A stretch of 64,000 bases of DNA from Corynebacterium bouchesdurhonense (GCF_900078305.2 NZ_LT546028.1:484948-548947), one strand, 5' to 3'. Counted from the stretch's first letter, positions 51,135 through 60,050 are shown. Made by a program: numbers and translations. The notes: generated from the sequence alone by a model not told the origin.

Positions 51135-52465
51135 GGCAGGTACCTGGTCATCCGCGTCTCGCCGGTGCGGCGGACCAGCCCGGCGCTCACAAGCTTGCGC
51201 AGCGCCCGGTAGGCCTGCTGGCTGCTGAGGCCCGCGCGCTCGGCCACCTCGCTGCTCGAGGCCCCCGCCTCGCCGATCGCGCGCACCGCGGCAAGTGCCC
51301 GCTCCTCGTTCGTGCCCGCCGGGTGCGCAACGCTTGTCGACGCCCCCTTCGCGGCCTTCGCCCCCTTCGACCCCGCCCACTCCACGCTCGCCACCACGCC
51401 CTGCTCGTGCGTGCCGGCGAAGGAGACGCGACCCGCCCCGGCCGCTGCGAGCCCCTCGCCCGCGCCCGGCATCACGTCGGTGCGCGCCAGGGCCGTGGCC
51501 AGGTAGAGCGAGCGCGGCGCGTAGGTGGGCGTGCCGGCCGCAGCCGCCTCCAGGTCCACGCCGCGCGGCGCGCCGCCCGGGCTGCTCACCCGGGCTCCGT
51601 CCCCGTCCAGCGCCACGTAGACCGCCCCCGGCATGAAGTAGTCCCGGTGCACCAACGCGTTGACTACCAGTGGAAACGCGGCCCCCAGCGACTCCTCGTT
51701 GCGCCTTAGGTCCGCGAGCATCGGGGCGAGCGGCGCGCTGCTGCGCACCGTCCGCGGGGTGCCGCGGCGGTCGCTCACCGTCAGCTGGTGGTGGGGGAGG
51801 TGACGGCGCAGGGCCTCCGCAGTGCCGAAGAGCGCGACCGCCCCGAGGGACACCGGCTCGGCTGAGTCGTCCAGGAAGCCGAGCGCGCGGACCAAGGGGG
51901 CGTCGGAAAGCGAGCGAAGCCGCTCGTCCTTCACCATCGCCCGGTAGGCGGCGATCGCGCGCGGGTCGAGGTCCTCCATCGAGGCCCCACCGGCGGGGGA
52001 GAGCGCCCAATCCATCCCGTTCGCGTCGCGGTAGCGGGTGAAGAGGTAGGCGGGCTCCATGCCGGCGCACTCCGGCGCGCCCTGCGCGTTGAGGCGACGG
52101 GTGCGGTACACGCCCCACTTGGTGGCAACGGGGCTCGGCTGGGGGTGGGCGTGGATGGCCACCACCTCGCGGCCGTCTACCTCGGCGACGGTTACGTCCA
52201 CCGGCAGCCCCGGCGACGTCTGCCGGAAAATGGCCGCGGCGAGCTGCGCCGGGTCCGTGTAGTCCCCGTGGAACGGGTAGCAGCCCGAGACGTTCCCATC
52301 ACTGTCCACGCCAATGAGCAGCGTGCCGCCCTCGGCGTTGGCCAAGCAAGCCATTATTTCAATCACGCGGCGCTCATTGATATATGCCGACGAGATGCGG
52401 CGAGCGAATGCAATGCTCAGGGATTCACCCTGCTTAATGAGCTGCTTGATCTCGTCGGTGCGCAT
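51131..52465 (-). CDS. Schlafen/AlbA_2-domain protein next to parB
   Basis: A 444-residue protein. The AlbA_2 domain reads ESLSIAFARRISSAYINERRVIEIMACLANAEGGTLLIGVDSDG. A GHKL-like remnant follows (PLVVNALVHRDYFMPGAVYVAL, ARVSSPGGAPRGVDL), and a C-terminal winged helix (SSSEVAERAGLSSQQAYRALRKLVSAGLVRRTGE). The ATP site appears less complete than in the 20.5-kb paralogue. It is convergent with cwlM and upstream of nothing on its strand; parB ends 48 bp from its start. A dispersed motif copy encodes GASTSV in the low-complexity linker before the winged helix. It is probably a regulator; target unknown. Confidence 0.75.
   Translation of the reverse strand: MRTDEIKQLIKQGESLSIAFARRISSAYINERRVIEIMACLANAEGGTLLIGVDSDGNVSGCYPFHGDYTDPAQLAAAIFRQTSPGLPVDVTVAEVDGREVVAIHAHPQPSPVATKWGVYRTRRLNAQGAPECAGMEPAYLFTRYRDANGMDWALSPAGGASMEDLDPRAIAAYRAMVKDERLRSLSDAPLVRALGFLDDSAEPVSLGAVALFGTAEALRRHLPHHQLTVSDRRGTPRTVRSSAPLAPMLADLRRNEESLGAAFPLVVNALVHRDYFMPGAVYVALDGDGARVSSPGGAPRGVDLEAAAAGTPTYAPRSLYLATALARTDVMPGAGEGLAAAGAGRVSFAGTHEQGVVASVEWAGSKGAKAAKGASTSVAHPAGTNEERALAAVRAIGEAGASSSEVAERAGLSSQQAYRALRKLVSAGLVRRTGETRMTRYLP
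51332..51343 (+). repeat. Dispersed motif GCTTGTCGACGC, exact copy
   Basis: Exact 12-mer followed by CCCCCTTC, antisense to its gene. It is read as KGASTSV in an Ala/Lys-rich linker. Confidence 0.92.
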
Positions 52466-52513
52466 GAATTGAAGTGTAGCCGAACGCTGCGCGATGGATT
52501 ACATCTGCGTGAT

Positions 52514-53659
52514 TTAATCAGCGCCGGGCTGGATGAGGCCCATGATGCGCTCAAGGTCGTCACGGTCGCCGAACTCGACCACGATCTTGCCCTTGCGCTT
52601 GCCCATGGAGACGGAAACCTTGGTGTCCCACGCGTCCGCCAAGCGCTCGGCGGCGGTGGAGAGGAACTCCGGCTGCGGAGCCGGATCGCGCTTCGGCCTG
52701 TCCTCCGGCTTGCCGCCTCGATTGAGGAGCGTCACGGCCTCCTCGGTCGCGCGGACAGAGAGTCCCTCCTTGACAATGCGCTCGGCGAGCTGGTCCTGCG
52801 CTGCCTGGGTGTCGCTGCCGAGCTTGACGCCCAGCAACGCGCGGGCGTGGCCGGCCGAGAGCACCCCAGCCGCCACCCGACGCTGCACCGACACCGGCAG
52901 GTTGAGCAAGCGGATGGAGTTGGTGAGGGCCGGGCGGGAGCGCCCGAGCCTGTCCGCCAGCTGCTCCTGGGTGACGCCGAACTCTTCCAGCAGCTGCTGG
53001 TAGGCGGCCGCTTCCTCGAGCGGGTTGAGCTGCACGCGGTGGATGTTCTCCAACAGCGCGTCGCGGAGCATGTCCTCGTCCGAAGTGTCGCGGACAATCG
53101 CGGGGATGTACTTCAGCCCTGCCTTGGAGGACGCGCGCCAGCGGCGCTCCCCCATGATCAGCTCGAAGCCTTCGCGGGTGTCGCGCACCACGATGGGCTG
53201 CAGCAGCCCGAACTCGCGGATGGAGTGCACCAGCTCGTCGAGCTCGTCCTCGTCGAAGACCTGGCGCGGCTGCTTGGGGTTGGGGATGATTTGCCCAACC
53301 GGGATCTCCTGGTAGCGCGCGCCACCGACGGGCACCGGCTGCATCACGTTGCGCTCGCTCGCCGCCACGGTCGGCGCGCCCGGCACTGGCCCGCCCACCT
53401 GGGGCGCGCCCTTGGGCCGGGGCTTCGACTGCCGCTCGCGCGCACCCTGCTCCCGCGCACCCTGCTCGCGCGCACCTTTCTCGGCCTGCCAGAACTCCTC
53501 GGCGCGGGACTGCTTCGCGGAGTCCGCCTTGCCGAAGATGATGTCTGAGGCGCCGCCCCCGATGCCGCCGGTCTTGCCGGACGTATCCATCTCCGCCGGG
53601 GCGGAGGGGATCAGCGCCGCCAGCCCGCGGCCGAGCCCGCCCTTGCGTTCCTGTGCCAT
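52514..53659 (-). CDS. parB: Chromosome partitioning protein ParB
   Basis: A 381-residue CTPase that loads on parS. It starts [20 protein letters not shown]. The N-terminal linker contains an imperfect repeat [16 protein letters not shown]. The ParB/Srx CTP-binding domain has [42 protein letters not shown] and [13 protein letters not shown]. The HTH domain carries [41 protein letters not shown]. The C-terminal dimerisation segment is [21 protein letters not shown]. It lies 3 bp after parA. Its six candidate target sites are within 12-37 kb to the left. Confidence 0.96.
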   Translation of the reverse strand: MAQERKGGLGRGLAALIPSAPAEMDTSGKTGGIGGGASDIIFGKADSAKQSRAEEFWQAEKGAREQGAREQGARERQSKPRPKGAPQVGGPVPGAPTVAASERNVMQPVPVGGARYQEIPVGQIIPNPKQPRQVFDEDELDELVHSIREFGLLQPIVVRDTREGFELIMGERRWRASSKAGLKYIPAIVRDTSDEDMLRDALLENIHRVQLNPLEEAAAYQQLLEEFGVTQEQLADRLGRSRPALTNSIRLLNLPVSVQRRVAAGVLSAGHARALLGVKLGSDTQAAQDQLAERIVKEGLSVRATEEAVTLLNRGGKPEDRPKRDPAPQPEFLSTAAERLADAWDTKVSVSMGKRKGKIVVEFGDRDDLERIMGLIQPGAD

Positions 53660-53662
53660 GGT

Positions 53663-54553
53663 CTACTCCTCACCCTCTGTTGCGTCTGCACCTGTGCCTG
53701 GCTCGCCGTACGCGCCGTCCAGCTGGGCGGCCACCTCGGGGCTCACCCCGATCGGCCCGGTACTGGCGTGCGGCTGGTAATCCCCGCGCCCGTCCAGCTC
53801 GCGGGCGGCGTCGAAGTACGCCATAGCGCCGCGGGAGGCCGGGTCGTAGTCGATCACGGTCTGCCCGTACCCGGGCGCCTCCGACACCTTCACGGAGCGC
53901 GGGATCACGTTCTTCATCACCACTTCGCCGAACTGCCCGCGCACCTCACCCGCCACCTCGGAGGCGAGGCGGGTCCGCGCATCGTACATCGTCAACAGCA
54001 CGGCGGAAATGTGCAGGTTGTGGTTCAGGTGCTGACGGATCATGCCGATATTGCCAAGCAGCTGGCCCACGCCCTCGAGCGCGTAGTACTCGCACTGGAT
54101 GGGAATCAGCACCTCGTCCACCGCCGTCATGGCGTTGATGGTGAGCAAGCCCAGGGACGGCGGGCAGTCGATGAAGACGTAGTCGAAGCCGTGCTCTGCC
54201 AGAAAGCCCTCGCGCAGCGCGTCGTGCAGGCGGTATTCGCGGCGCACCATGGACACCAGCTCGATCTCCGCTCCCGCCAGGTCGATGGTGGCGGGGATGC
54301 AGAACAGGTTGCCGTTCTCCGGGTTCGGCTGCATCGCGTCCACCGGCGCCGCCTCGCCGATAAGTACCTCATAGCTGGAGGTGGTGCCGGAGGTGTGTTC
54401 GGCGCCGAGCGCAGTGGAGGCGTTGCCCTGCGGGTCCAGGTCCACCACCAGCACCTTTTTGTCTTGCCGGGCCAGGGCGGCCGCCATGTTCACGCTAGTG
54501 GTGGTCTTACCCACGCCGCCCTTCTGGTTGGCCACGGTGATCACGCGGGTCAC
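53663..54553 (-). CDS. parA: Chromosome partitioning ATPase ParA
   Basis: A 296-residue deviant Walker ATPase. The nucleotide loop is TVANQKGGVGKTTTSVNMAAALA (signature Lys included). Then VLVVDLDPQGNASTALG, FIDCPPSLGLLTINAM and RTRLASEVAGEVRGQFG follow. It segregates origins together with ParB; in corynebacteria the complex is tethered to the poles. The last 40 residues form an acidic tail. It precedes parB, and rsmG lies just upstream on the same strand, 4 bp away. Confidence 0.96.
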   Translation of the reverse strand: MTRVITVANQKGGVGKTTTSVNMAAALARQDKKVLVVDLDPQGNASTALGAEHTSGTTSSYEVLIGEAAPVDAMQPNPENGNLFCIPATIDLAGAEIELVSMVRREYRLHDALREGFLAEHGFDYVFIDCPPSLGLLTINAMTAVDEVLIPIQCEYYALEGVGQLLGNIGMIRQHLNHNLHISAVLLTMYDARTRLASEVAGEVRGQFGEVVMKNVIPRSVKVSEAPGYGQTVIDYDPASRGAMAYFDAARELDGRGDYQPHASTGPIGVSPEVAAQLDGAYGEPGTGADATEGEE

Positions 54554-54556
54554 GAC

Positions 54557-55174
54557 CTACCTCCTCACGATCCGGATCAGGGTAGTGGGCTGCTCCAGCG
54601 CCTTACCCACGGTGAAGATCTCCGCGTCAGCGCCGCCGGCCGCGGCGATGTCCGCCGCGTCGCGTTCGAGCTCCTCGCTTACCGACGCCCCCTTCATCGC
54701 CACCATGGCCCCACCCCGGTGCACCAGCGGCAGAGACCAGCGGGCGAGCTTGCCCAAGGGCGCGACGGCGCGCGAGGTCACCGCGTCGAACGCCCCGCCC
54801 TGCTGCTCCTCCGCCCGGCCGCGCACCACGGTCACGTTGTCCAGGCCGAGCTCCTCCTTCACCTCGGAAAGGTAGGTGGAGCGCTTCAGCAGGGGCTCGA
54901 TGAGCGTCACCTTCAGGTCCGGCCGCGCGATCGCAAGCGGCACACCCGGCAGCCCGGCGCCGGAGCCGATGTCCGCAATGCGGATGCCGTCCTCGAACGC
55001 CTCGCCGATCACGGCGCAGTTGAGGATGTGGCGCTCCCACAGGCGGTCCACCTCCTTGGGCCCGATGAAGCCGCGCTCGGCCGCGGTGGTGGCGAGGGAG
55101 CGGTGGTAGGCGGCGGCCAGCTCAGCGCGGTCGCCGAACACCTCCCTGGCAAGTTGGGGAATCTCGTCTGACAC
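54557..55174 (-). CDS. rsmG: 16S rRNA (guanine527-N7)-methyltransferase RsmG (GidB)
   Basis: A 205-residue SAM-dependent enzyme. It starts MSDEIPQLAREVFGDRAELA. GPKEVDRLWERHILNCAVIGEAF, the SAM loop IADIGSGAGLPGVPLAIARPDLKVTLIEPLLKR, and VTSRAVAPLGKLARW follow. GTG 55174 has GAAGGAG about 11 nt upstream. In mycobacteria and corynebacteria it lies between jag and parA; here the space toward yidC holds only a terminator, so jag is absent from this slot. A near match to the dispersed motif encodes KGASVSEE. Confidence 0.93.
   Translation of the reverse strand: MSDEIPQLAREVFGDRAELAAAYHRSLATTAAERGFIGPKEVDRLWERHILNCAVIGEAFEDGIRIADIGSGAGLPGVPLAIARPDLKVTLIEPLLKRSTYLSEVKEELGLDNVTVVRGRAEEQQGGAFDAVTSRAVAPLGKLARWSLPLVHRGGAMVAMKGASVSEELERDAADIAAAGGADAEIFTVGKALEQPTTLIRIVRR
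54677..54688 (+). repeat. Dispersed motif, near match (GCTTACCGACGC)
   Basis: Two mismatches from GCTTGTCGACGC in the variable centre, followed by CCCCTTC as in the 51.3-kb copy. It is antisense to rsmG and read as GASVSEE. Confidence 0.7.
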
Positions 55175-55252
55175 GGCTGTGCACTCCTTCTCGCGGCAGG
55201 GCGGGTGGATAACGACACCGATGTTAGTAAACGCCCGAGCCCGAGCGCGAAA

Positions 55253-55285
55253 AACCCGCATCACCGGCTGGCGGGGATGCGGGTT
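55253..55285 (-). terminator. Rho-independent terminator after yidC
   Basis: On the minus strand AACCCGCATC pairs perfectly with GATGCGGGTT around a 13-nt loop, then TTTCGCG. It separates the rpmH-rnpA-yidD-yidC unit from rsmG-parA-parB. Confidence 0.85.
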
Positions 55286-55297
55286 GGGTGAAAGGGA

Positions 55298-55309
55298 GCG
55301 TCGAAAAGC
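55298..55309 (-). repeat. Dispersed motif, near match (GCTTTTCGACGC)
   Basis: One mismatch from GCTTGTCGACGC, followed by TCCCTTTC on the minus strand. It begins directly after the yidC stop codon, so it is essentially non-coding. Confidence 0.8.
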
Positions 55310-56283
55310 TACTGCCCCTGCTTGCGCTGCTTCTTCGAGCGCTTGTCCACCTTGCGGGCGCCGACGGCGGGGGCGGTGGCGCGCTTGGCCTCGCGCTTGC
55401 GCTCCTCCTCTTCCTCTTCCTCCTGGTCCATCTTGTTGTAGACGATGCGGGTTTGGAAGAACGTCCAGATGTTGTTGGACAGCATGTAGAACAGCAGGCC
55501 GATGTGCCAGAGCATGCCGGACGCCACGATCATGATCGGCATGATCCACAGCATCATGCTGTTCATCATGCCCATTTGGGCCTCCATCATGGCGGCCTGC
55601 TCGCCCTGCGGCGCGGCGGTCTTGCCGGAGGCGCGGCGGGCCTTCTGGCGGTCCACCGAGAAGCGAGCGTTGAGGTGCGTGAACACCGCACAGATGAGCA
55701 CGAGCGGGAGGCACACCGCGATGATGTGGCCGCGCGTCAGGTCCACGCCGGTGAACGCCGCGAAGGCCTCCTCGGGCATAGACATGTAGGCGGACAGCGG
55801 CACGCCGAGGAAGTTCGCGTCCAGGAAGGACTGCACGTCATGCGGCTGGAACGCGTAGTTTGCAATCTCGCGGTTCTGCTCCACGCTCAAACCCGGCTGG
55901 TTCGGGCCGGCGGTGCGGTTGAAGGAGCGCAGCACGTGGAAGAGGCCGAGGAAGACCGGCATCTGCACCAGCGGCACGATGCAGGAGGCGAACGGGTTGG
56001 TGCCCATCTCCTTGTACAGCTTCTGGGTCTCCGCGGCCATCTTCTGCTGGTCGTTCTTGTACTTCTCGCGGATCTCCTGCATCCGCGGCTGCATCTCCTG
56101 CATCTTGCGCATGGAGCGCATCTGGTTGACCATCGGCTTAACCAGGAAGATGCGGACCGTGAACGTGAGGAACACGATCGCGAGGATCCAGGACACCCCC
56201 GACTCGGGGGAGAAGATGTAGCCGAAGACGTTGTGCCAAAACTTCAGCACCCACGAGATCGGCCAATAGATGAAATTCAGCAC
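55309..56283 (-). CDS. yidC: Membrane protein insertase YidC
   Basis: A 324-residue insertase that helps fold membrane proteins. It starts at GTG 56283 with LNFIYWPISWVLKFWHNVFGYIF. The core has WILAIVFLTFTVRIFLVKPMVNQMRSMRKMQEMQPRMQEIREKYKNDQQKMAAETQKLYKEMGTNPFASCIVPLVQMPVFLGLFHVLR split over two helices, with the conserved Arg in the groove helix. Three more helices follow, and a basic tail (KREAKRATAPAVGARKVDKRSKKQRK). Eleven bases separate it from yidD. The usual cotranscription with rnpA and rpmH applies. Confidence 0.95.
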   Translation of the reverse strand: MLNFIYWPISWVLKFWHNVFGYIFSPESGVSWILAIVFLTFTVRIFLVKPMVNQMRSMRKMQEMQPRMQEIREKYKNDQQKMAAETQKLYKEMGTNPFASCIVPLVQMPVFLGLFHVLRSFNRTAGPNQPGLSVEQNREIANYAFQPHDVQSFLDANFLGVPLSAYMSMPEEAFAAFTGVDLTRGHIIAVCLPLVLICAVFTHLNARFSVDRQKARRASGKTAAPQGEQAAMMEAQMGMMNSMMLWIMPIMIVASGMLWHIGLLFYMLSNNIWTFFQTRIVYNKMDQEEEEEEERKREAKRATAPAVGARKVDKRSKKQRKQGQ

Positions 56284-56292
56284 TTTGCGGTG

Positions 56293-56616
56293 TTACTCCT
56301 CGTCGCTCACAGGTTCAGCCGTTTCCGCGCCGCTTCCGACGCCCGCCGCACTGCCCGGCACGGGGTCGAAGCCCCCGGGGTGCCACGGGCCGCACTTGCA
56401 CACCCGCGCCGCGGCCATCGCACCGCCGCGCAGCGCGCCGTGCCGAGACACGGATTCCAGTGCATAGGCGCTGCACACCGGCATGAAACGGCAGCTCCCA
56501 CTCATCTTAAGGGGTGAGAGGTACTTTTGGTAACCGCGCACGAGCGCCACCAGCGCCTTCGCTACCGGACCGCGCGCGGCGGGGATCTCTTCGCCCAGGA
56601 AGTTGTAGTAGCTCAC
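56293..56616 (-). CDS. yidD: Membrane protein insertion efficiency factor YidD
   Basis: A 107-residue protein. The family core VRGYQKYLSPLKMSGSCRFMPVCSAYALESVSRHGALRGGAMAAARVCKCGPWHPGGFDPVP includes the conserved cysteines and the HPGG(F/Y)DPVP motif. It starts at GTG 56616 after GAGGAAG. It sits in the canonical rnpA-yidD-yidC order. The C-terminal 15 residues are acidic and variable. Confidence 0.94.
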   Translation of the reverse strand: MSYYNFLGEEIPAARGPVAKALVALVRGYQKYLSPLKMSGSCRFMPVCSAYALESVSRHGALRGGAMAAARVCKCGPWHPGGFDPVPGSAAGVGSGAETAEPVSDEE

Positions 56617-56626
56617 TGCATCTTCC

Positions 56627-56980
56627 TCAGGGCAGTTTCTTCAGGGCCCGGTTGAGGGCGCTCGCGTAATCGCGCTCAAGCTCCGCGGTGGTTGCCGCGG
56701 CGGAGGCCGGCAGGGCCCGCACCACTACATCGTGGTTTGGGGCAAGCTTGTCGACGCTCCCCCGAACCACCTCCCGCAGCCGCCGCGACACGGCGTGCCG
56801 CATGACCGCGTTGCCCACCTGCTTGGACACCACGAGCCCGAAGCGGGGTCCGCCGCGCACCACGAGATCATCGCGCGCGTAGACATGCACCACCAGCGCA
56901 GAAGACCCCGCCCGCGAGCCCTTCCTCATCGCGCGGCGGAAGTCCGCGGAGGAGGTGAGCTTGTGTGGGCGGGGTAGCAC
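56627..56980 (-). CDS. rnpA: Ribonuclease P protein component
   Basis: A 117-residue basic protein that assists the RNase P RNA in tRNA 5' maturation. It starts at GTG 56980, LPRPHKLTSSADFRRAMRKG. The diagnostic motif is VGNAVMRHAVSRRLREVVRG, close to the family RNxxKRxxR signature. A dispersed motif copy encodes GSVDKLAP right after that motif, in a loop. It follows rpmH by 17 bp. Confidence 0.94.
   Translation of the reverse strand: MLPRPHKLTSSADFRRAMRKGSRAGSSALVVHVYARDDLVVRGGPRFGLVVSKQVGNAVMRHAVSRRLREVVRGSVDKLAPNHDVVVRALPASAAATTAELERDYASALNRALKKLP
56746..56757 (+). repeat. Dispersed motif GCTTGTCGACGC, exact copy
   Basis: Exact 12-mer with flanks GGGGCAA and TCCCCC, antisense to rnpA and read in frame as GSVDKL. 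Confidence 0.92.
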
Positions 56981-56997
56981 CGGTCTCCGGTCAGCGG

Positions 56998-57135
56998 CTA
57001 TGCGCTGAGCTTGGCGCGGCCCTTCTTGCGGCGCGCGGAGATGATGGCGCGGCCGGCGCGGGTGTGCATGCGGGCGCGGAAGCCGTGCTTGCGGGAACGG
57101 CGGCGGTTGTTCGGCTGGTAGGTCCGCTTCGACAC
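56998..57135 (-). CDS. rpmH: 50S ribosomal protein L34
   Basis: A 45-residue protein, [20 protein letters not shown], then [20 protein letters not shown]. It matches L34 along its whole length. It starts at GTG 57135 with AAGGAG eight bases upstream; longer in-frame ORFs upstream are not real. It is first gene of the rpmH-rnpA-yidD-yidC unit, transcribed away from the origin. Confidence 0.97.
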   Translation of the reverse strand: MSKRTYQPNNRRRSRKHGFRARMHTRAGRAIISARRKKGRAKLSA

Positions 57136-57569
57136 GGAAGTACTCCTTAAACGTATGCGACGGCCAGCGAGTGCCGGCGGCTCGTGCGCCGACACCCTCC
57201 CGGGGCAGAGGCCGTCCCGGTGATGAAACGTGGATGTGAGATTGCGTTCAACGTTCGCATGCACCTCCCGCGCGGCCTCGCCCTGGGGGGCGGCCCGGTC
57301 CACTGCACAGGTGGTGCTCTCAAGCACACCGGTTGCTCCGTGAGTTGCTACTGGTGTGGCAGACGTTCACTAGAGTACGTGATTTCGCCCGGCTCGGACA
57401 AATCGCCGCGGCGCGTTCCGGCCCCGCCACAGGCGCCCACCCCGGGGCCACCCCCGGAATTACACGCCTGTGCTTTTTGGCAGGTGGGGGGCCAAATCGC
57501 CGGGGCGGCCAGCGGGTGCGCCCGGGCGCGCACCGCGGCGGCGGAACGGCTGTTCGAACGCGGGCGCGT

Positions 57570-57900
57570 GTCCACAGGGGTGCTCACAGGAATTTCCGAG
57601 GCCGCGACTACGCACCGCGAGGTCAGACGCGGTACGAATGACACAACACCACAATGTCACACGCCGCGATCCCCACCGGCTGTGGATAACTGTGAAGTAA
57701 TGGTTGAGACTTTGCCCGATACCGGCCTAAACCGGCAGGTAGAACGAGTTTCACACCCATCACCGGTTTATCCACAGACGCGGAGATCACTGTGGATAAC
57801 TCGTCGTTGTAGAGTCATCCACAGCTGTGTATAACGCTGTGGAACACAAGGTGAGGCGCCCGAAAGCGTCCACCGCCGTTGTGGAAACCCAGGGAATTCT
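57570..57900. other. oriC: DnaA-box cluster upstream of dnaA, part of the origin region
   Basis: The 848-bp gap between rpmH and dnaA (57136-57983) holds no gene. DnaA boxes are clear: TGTGGATAA at 57681 and 57791, TTATCCACA at 57768, TCATCCACA at 57815, TGTGTATAA at 57826. Weaker TGTGGAA and TCCACAG words lie at 57839, 57881 and 57570. The orientation of boxes alternates. With the second cluster after dnaA this gives a bipartite origin. In mycobacteria the functional origin maps to the dnaA-dnaN gap, so which cluster initiates here cannot be decided from sequence. Confidence 0.8.
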
Positions 57901-57983
57901 TGGGATTCACTGCGAAGTAGTTTTGACGATCGATCAGTGCCGGCCCGAGCGGCTGGCGCGCAACCTGCGGAAGGGAGCGGGGA

Positions 57984-59567
57984 GTGGCCGACCAAAAGCT
58001 CGAGGCACTGTGGCGCGACCTTGTAAGCGAGCTGCTGCAGCTCTCCGAGCGACCCAACTCCTCGGTGCCCACGCTGACCCACCAACAGCGCGCGTACCTG
58101 CAGCTGGTCAGCCCCGTGGTGCTGGTAGACGGCTACGTGCTGCTCTCCGCGCCCCACGCGGCGGCCAAGACGGTGATTGAGGAGTCCCTCGCGCCCCACA
58201 TCACCGCCTTGCTGCACAGCCGCCTCGGCACGCCCTTCGCGCTGGCCGTCTCCATCGCGGCGCCGGCTGAGCAGGCGCCCGCCGCCCCCGCCGCGCCGGC
58301 CGCGGAGGAAAAGGATTGGCTGTCCACCCAGTCGCCCCTGGAGCGCAGCGCGGCCGTCTCAAGCCCATACCCGCAGGTTGGCGAGCAAATACCGATGGGC
58401 CTGGACGAGTTGGCGCAGCTGCATGCGGGGCAGGGGCGGGCACAGGGGGCGTCGACAAGCAATCAAAGCCCCCACCCCACGGTCCCGCAGCGCATCCACC
58501 GCGAGAAGCCCGCGCACGACCCAGACCGCGAGGCGAGCCTGAACCCGAAGTACACATTTGAGAACTTCGTCATCGGCTCCTCCAACCGCTTCGCCAACGG
58601 CGCCGCCGTGGCCGTGGCCGAGAACCCTGCCCGCGCTTACAACCCGCTGTTTATCTGGGGCGGCTCGGGCCTGGGCAAAACTCACCTACTTCACGCCGCT
58701 GGCAACTACGCGCGGGTGCTGCAGCCCTCGCTGCGTATCAAGTACGTGAGCTCGGAGGAGTTCACCAACGATTACATCAACTCGGTGCGCGATGACCGGC
58801 AGGAATCATTCAAGCGGCGCTACCGCAACCTGGACATCCTGATGGTGGATGACATCCAGTTCCTCGAGGGCAAGGAGGGGACGCAGGAAGAGTTCTTCCA
58901 CACCTTCAACGCCCTGCACCAGCAGAACAAGCAGATCATCCTCTCCTCCGACCGGCCGCCGCGGCAGCTGACCACGCTGGAGGACCGCCTGCGCACCCGC
59001 TTCGAGGGCGGGCTGATCACCGACATCCAACCGCCAGACCTGGAGACGCGCATCGCCATCCTGCTGAAGAAGGCGGCGGCGGACGGCACCGAAGTCAGCC
59101 ACGACGTACTCGAGCTCATCGCCTCCCAGTTCGAGTCCTCGATCCGCGAGCTGGAGGGCGCGCTGATCCGCGTCTCGGCCTACTCCTCCCTGATCAACGA
59201 GCCGATCACCATGGACGTGGCCCAGGTGGCGCTGCGCGACATCCTCCCGGACGAGGCGGACGTGAACATCACCGCCGCAACCATCAAGGACGCCGCCGCC
59301 GAGTACTTCCACGTGGCCGTGGACCAGCTCACCGGCGCGGGCAAAACCCGCAACGTGGCGCACGCCCGCCAGATAGCGATGTACCTGTGCCGTGAGCTGA
59401 CGGACTTGTCCCTGCCGAAGATCGGCGACGAGTTCGGCGGCAAGGACCACACCACGGTGATGTACGCGGACCGCAAGATCCGCAAGGAGATCGCGGAGAA
59501 CCGCGGCACCTACGACGAGATCCAGGAACTCACGCAGCTGGTGAAGAACCGCGCCCGGATGCGGTAG
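57984..59567 (+). CDS. dnaA: Replication initiator DnaA
   Basis: A 527-residue AAA+ initiator from GTG 57984. Domain I is [20 protein letters not shown] (about 1-95). A long Ala/Pro- and Gln-rich linker forms domain II (about 96-185), and domain III starts [25 protein letters not shown]. Walker A is [21 protein letters not shown], Walker [26 protein letters not shown], and sensor 2 is in [19 protein letters not shown]. Domain IV carries the box-recognition motif [39 protein letters not shown] dispersed motif copy sits in the linker (QGASTSNQ). GGAAGGGAG lies 9 nt before the start. Confidence 0.97.
   Translation: MADQKLEALWRDLVSELLQLSERPNSSVPTLTHQQRAYLQLVSPVVLVDGYVLLSAPHAAAKTVIEESLAPHITALLHSRLGTPFALAVSIAAPAEQAPAAPAAPAAEEKDWLSTQSPLERSAAVSSPYPQVGEQIPMGLDELAQLHAGQGRAQGASTSNQSPHPTVPQRIHREKPAHDPDREASLNPKYTFENFVIGSSNRFANGAAVAVAENPARAYNPLFIWGGSGLGKTHLLHAAGNYARVLQPSLRIKYVSSEEFTNDYINSVRDDRQESFKRRYRNLDILMVDDIQFLEGKEGTQEEFFHTFNALHQQNKQIILSSDRPPRQLTTLEDRLRTRFEGGLITDIQPPDLETRIAILLKKAAADGTEVSHDVLELIASQFESSIRELEGALIRVSAYSSLINEPITMDVAQVALRDILPDEADVNITAATIKDAAAEYFHVAVDQLTGAGKTRNVAHARQIAMYLCRELTDLSLPKIGDEFGGKDHTTVMYADRKIRKEIAENRGTYDEIQELTQLVKNRARMR
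58449..58460 (-). repeat. Dispersed motif GCTTGTCGACGC, exact copy
   Basis: Exact 12-mer on the minus strand, with CCCCCTG on its right and GGGGGCTTTGATT on its left. It is read in dnaA as GASTSNQS in the variable domain II linker, where insertions are tolerated. Confidence 0.92.
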
Positions 59568-59580
59568 GGGGGTGCCCTTC

Positions 59581-60050
59581 TTTACCCACCCGGGCCTTTC
59601 CACAGCCCTCTCCACAGCTGTGTAATTACAGCCGCGTAGTTCCGTGAGGCCGGCCACATCGGCTGTTTTCCACAGCCGCGCCGCACGTGGGGACAACTCT
59701 CAGCCTGGGTGTGGGAAACCGGTGGGAAACAGCGCGGAAAATGTGTAATTACGCGCCGGCGCCAAAACGGTCCACAGCCCGGCCCCGGTTATCCCCAACC
59801 CGTCCACACACCGCTCCCCACCCCGAATCACCGGGCTGAGCTCGAGCGGAAGAGGGTCATCCACAGACTCCACAACACCTACTGTTGTTACCCACTCTTT
59901 AACTTGTAATTCCTCTAGGAGAAAGAGAGCGTGTGGACACCCGGCCCGTCGGCCGCCCCTTAAGACCGGATCGGGGCCCAAAGCGCCGGTGACGAGCGCT
60001 TAGAAAAAACGGACCCGCTTGCCTAGAGTGAGAACGGTAATTACAACGAT
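59581..60050. other. oriC: Second DnaA-box cluster, dnaA-dnaN gap
   Basis: The 526-bp gap (59568-60093) holds no gene. Box-like words include TTTTCCACA at 59666, TCATCCACA at 59857, GTTATCCCCA near 59788, TTGTTACCCAC near 59884, and further TCCACA words at 59611, 59771 and 59803. TGTAATTAC recurs several times (see separate entry). A TTAGAA-18-TAGAGT promoter for dnaN lies at about 60000-60029. In mycobacteria this gap is the functional origin. Confidence 0.7.
59621..60045. repeat. TGTAATTACA repeats in the dnaA-dnaN gap
   Basis: TGTAATTACA at 59621-59630, TGTAATTACG at 59744-59753, GGTAATTACA at 60036-60045, and a half copy TGTAATTCCT at 59905-59914. The word is a palindrome. They stand out in a GC-rich background and could be sites for an origin-binding or dnaN-regulating protein, or parts of unwinding elements. 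Confidence 0.6.

Noticed and set aside
30285..51800. Repeated GGTGGGGGAG words on the plus strand as a possible polar DNA signal
   Set aside because: They fall mostly in plus-strand genes and are explained by Gly-Glu codons GGG GAG; there is no independent strand evidence.
50202..52118. 638-codon open frame on the minus strand
   Set aside because: Antisense to cwlM and out of frame with the Schlafen-type gene; composition typical of shadow frames.
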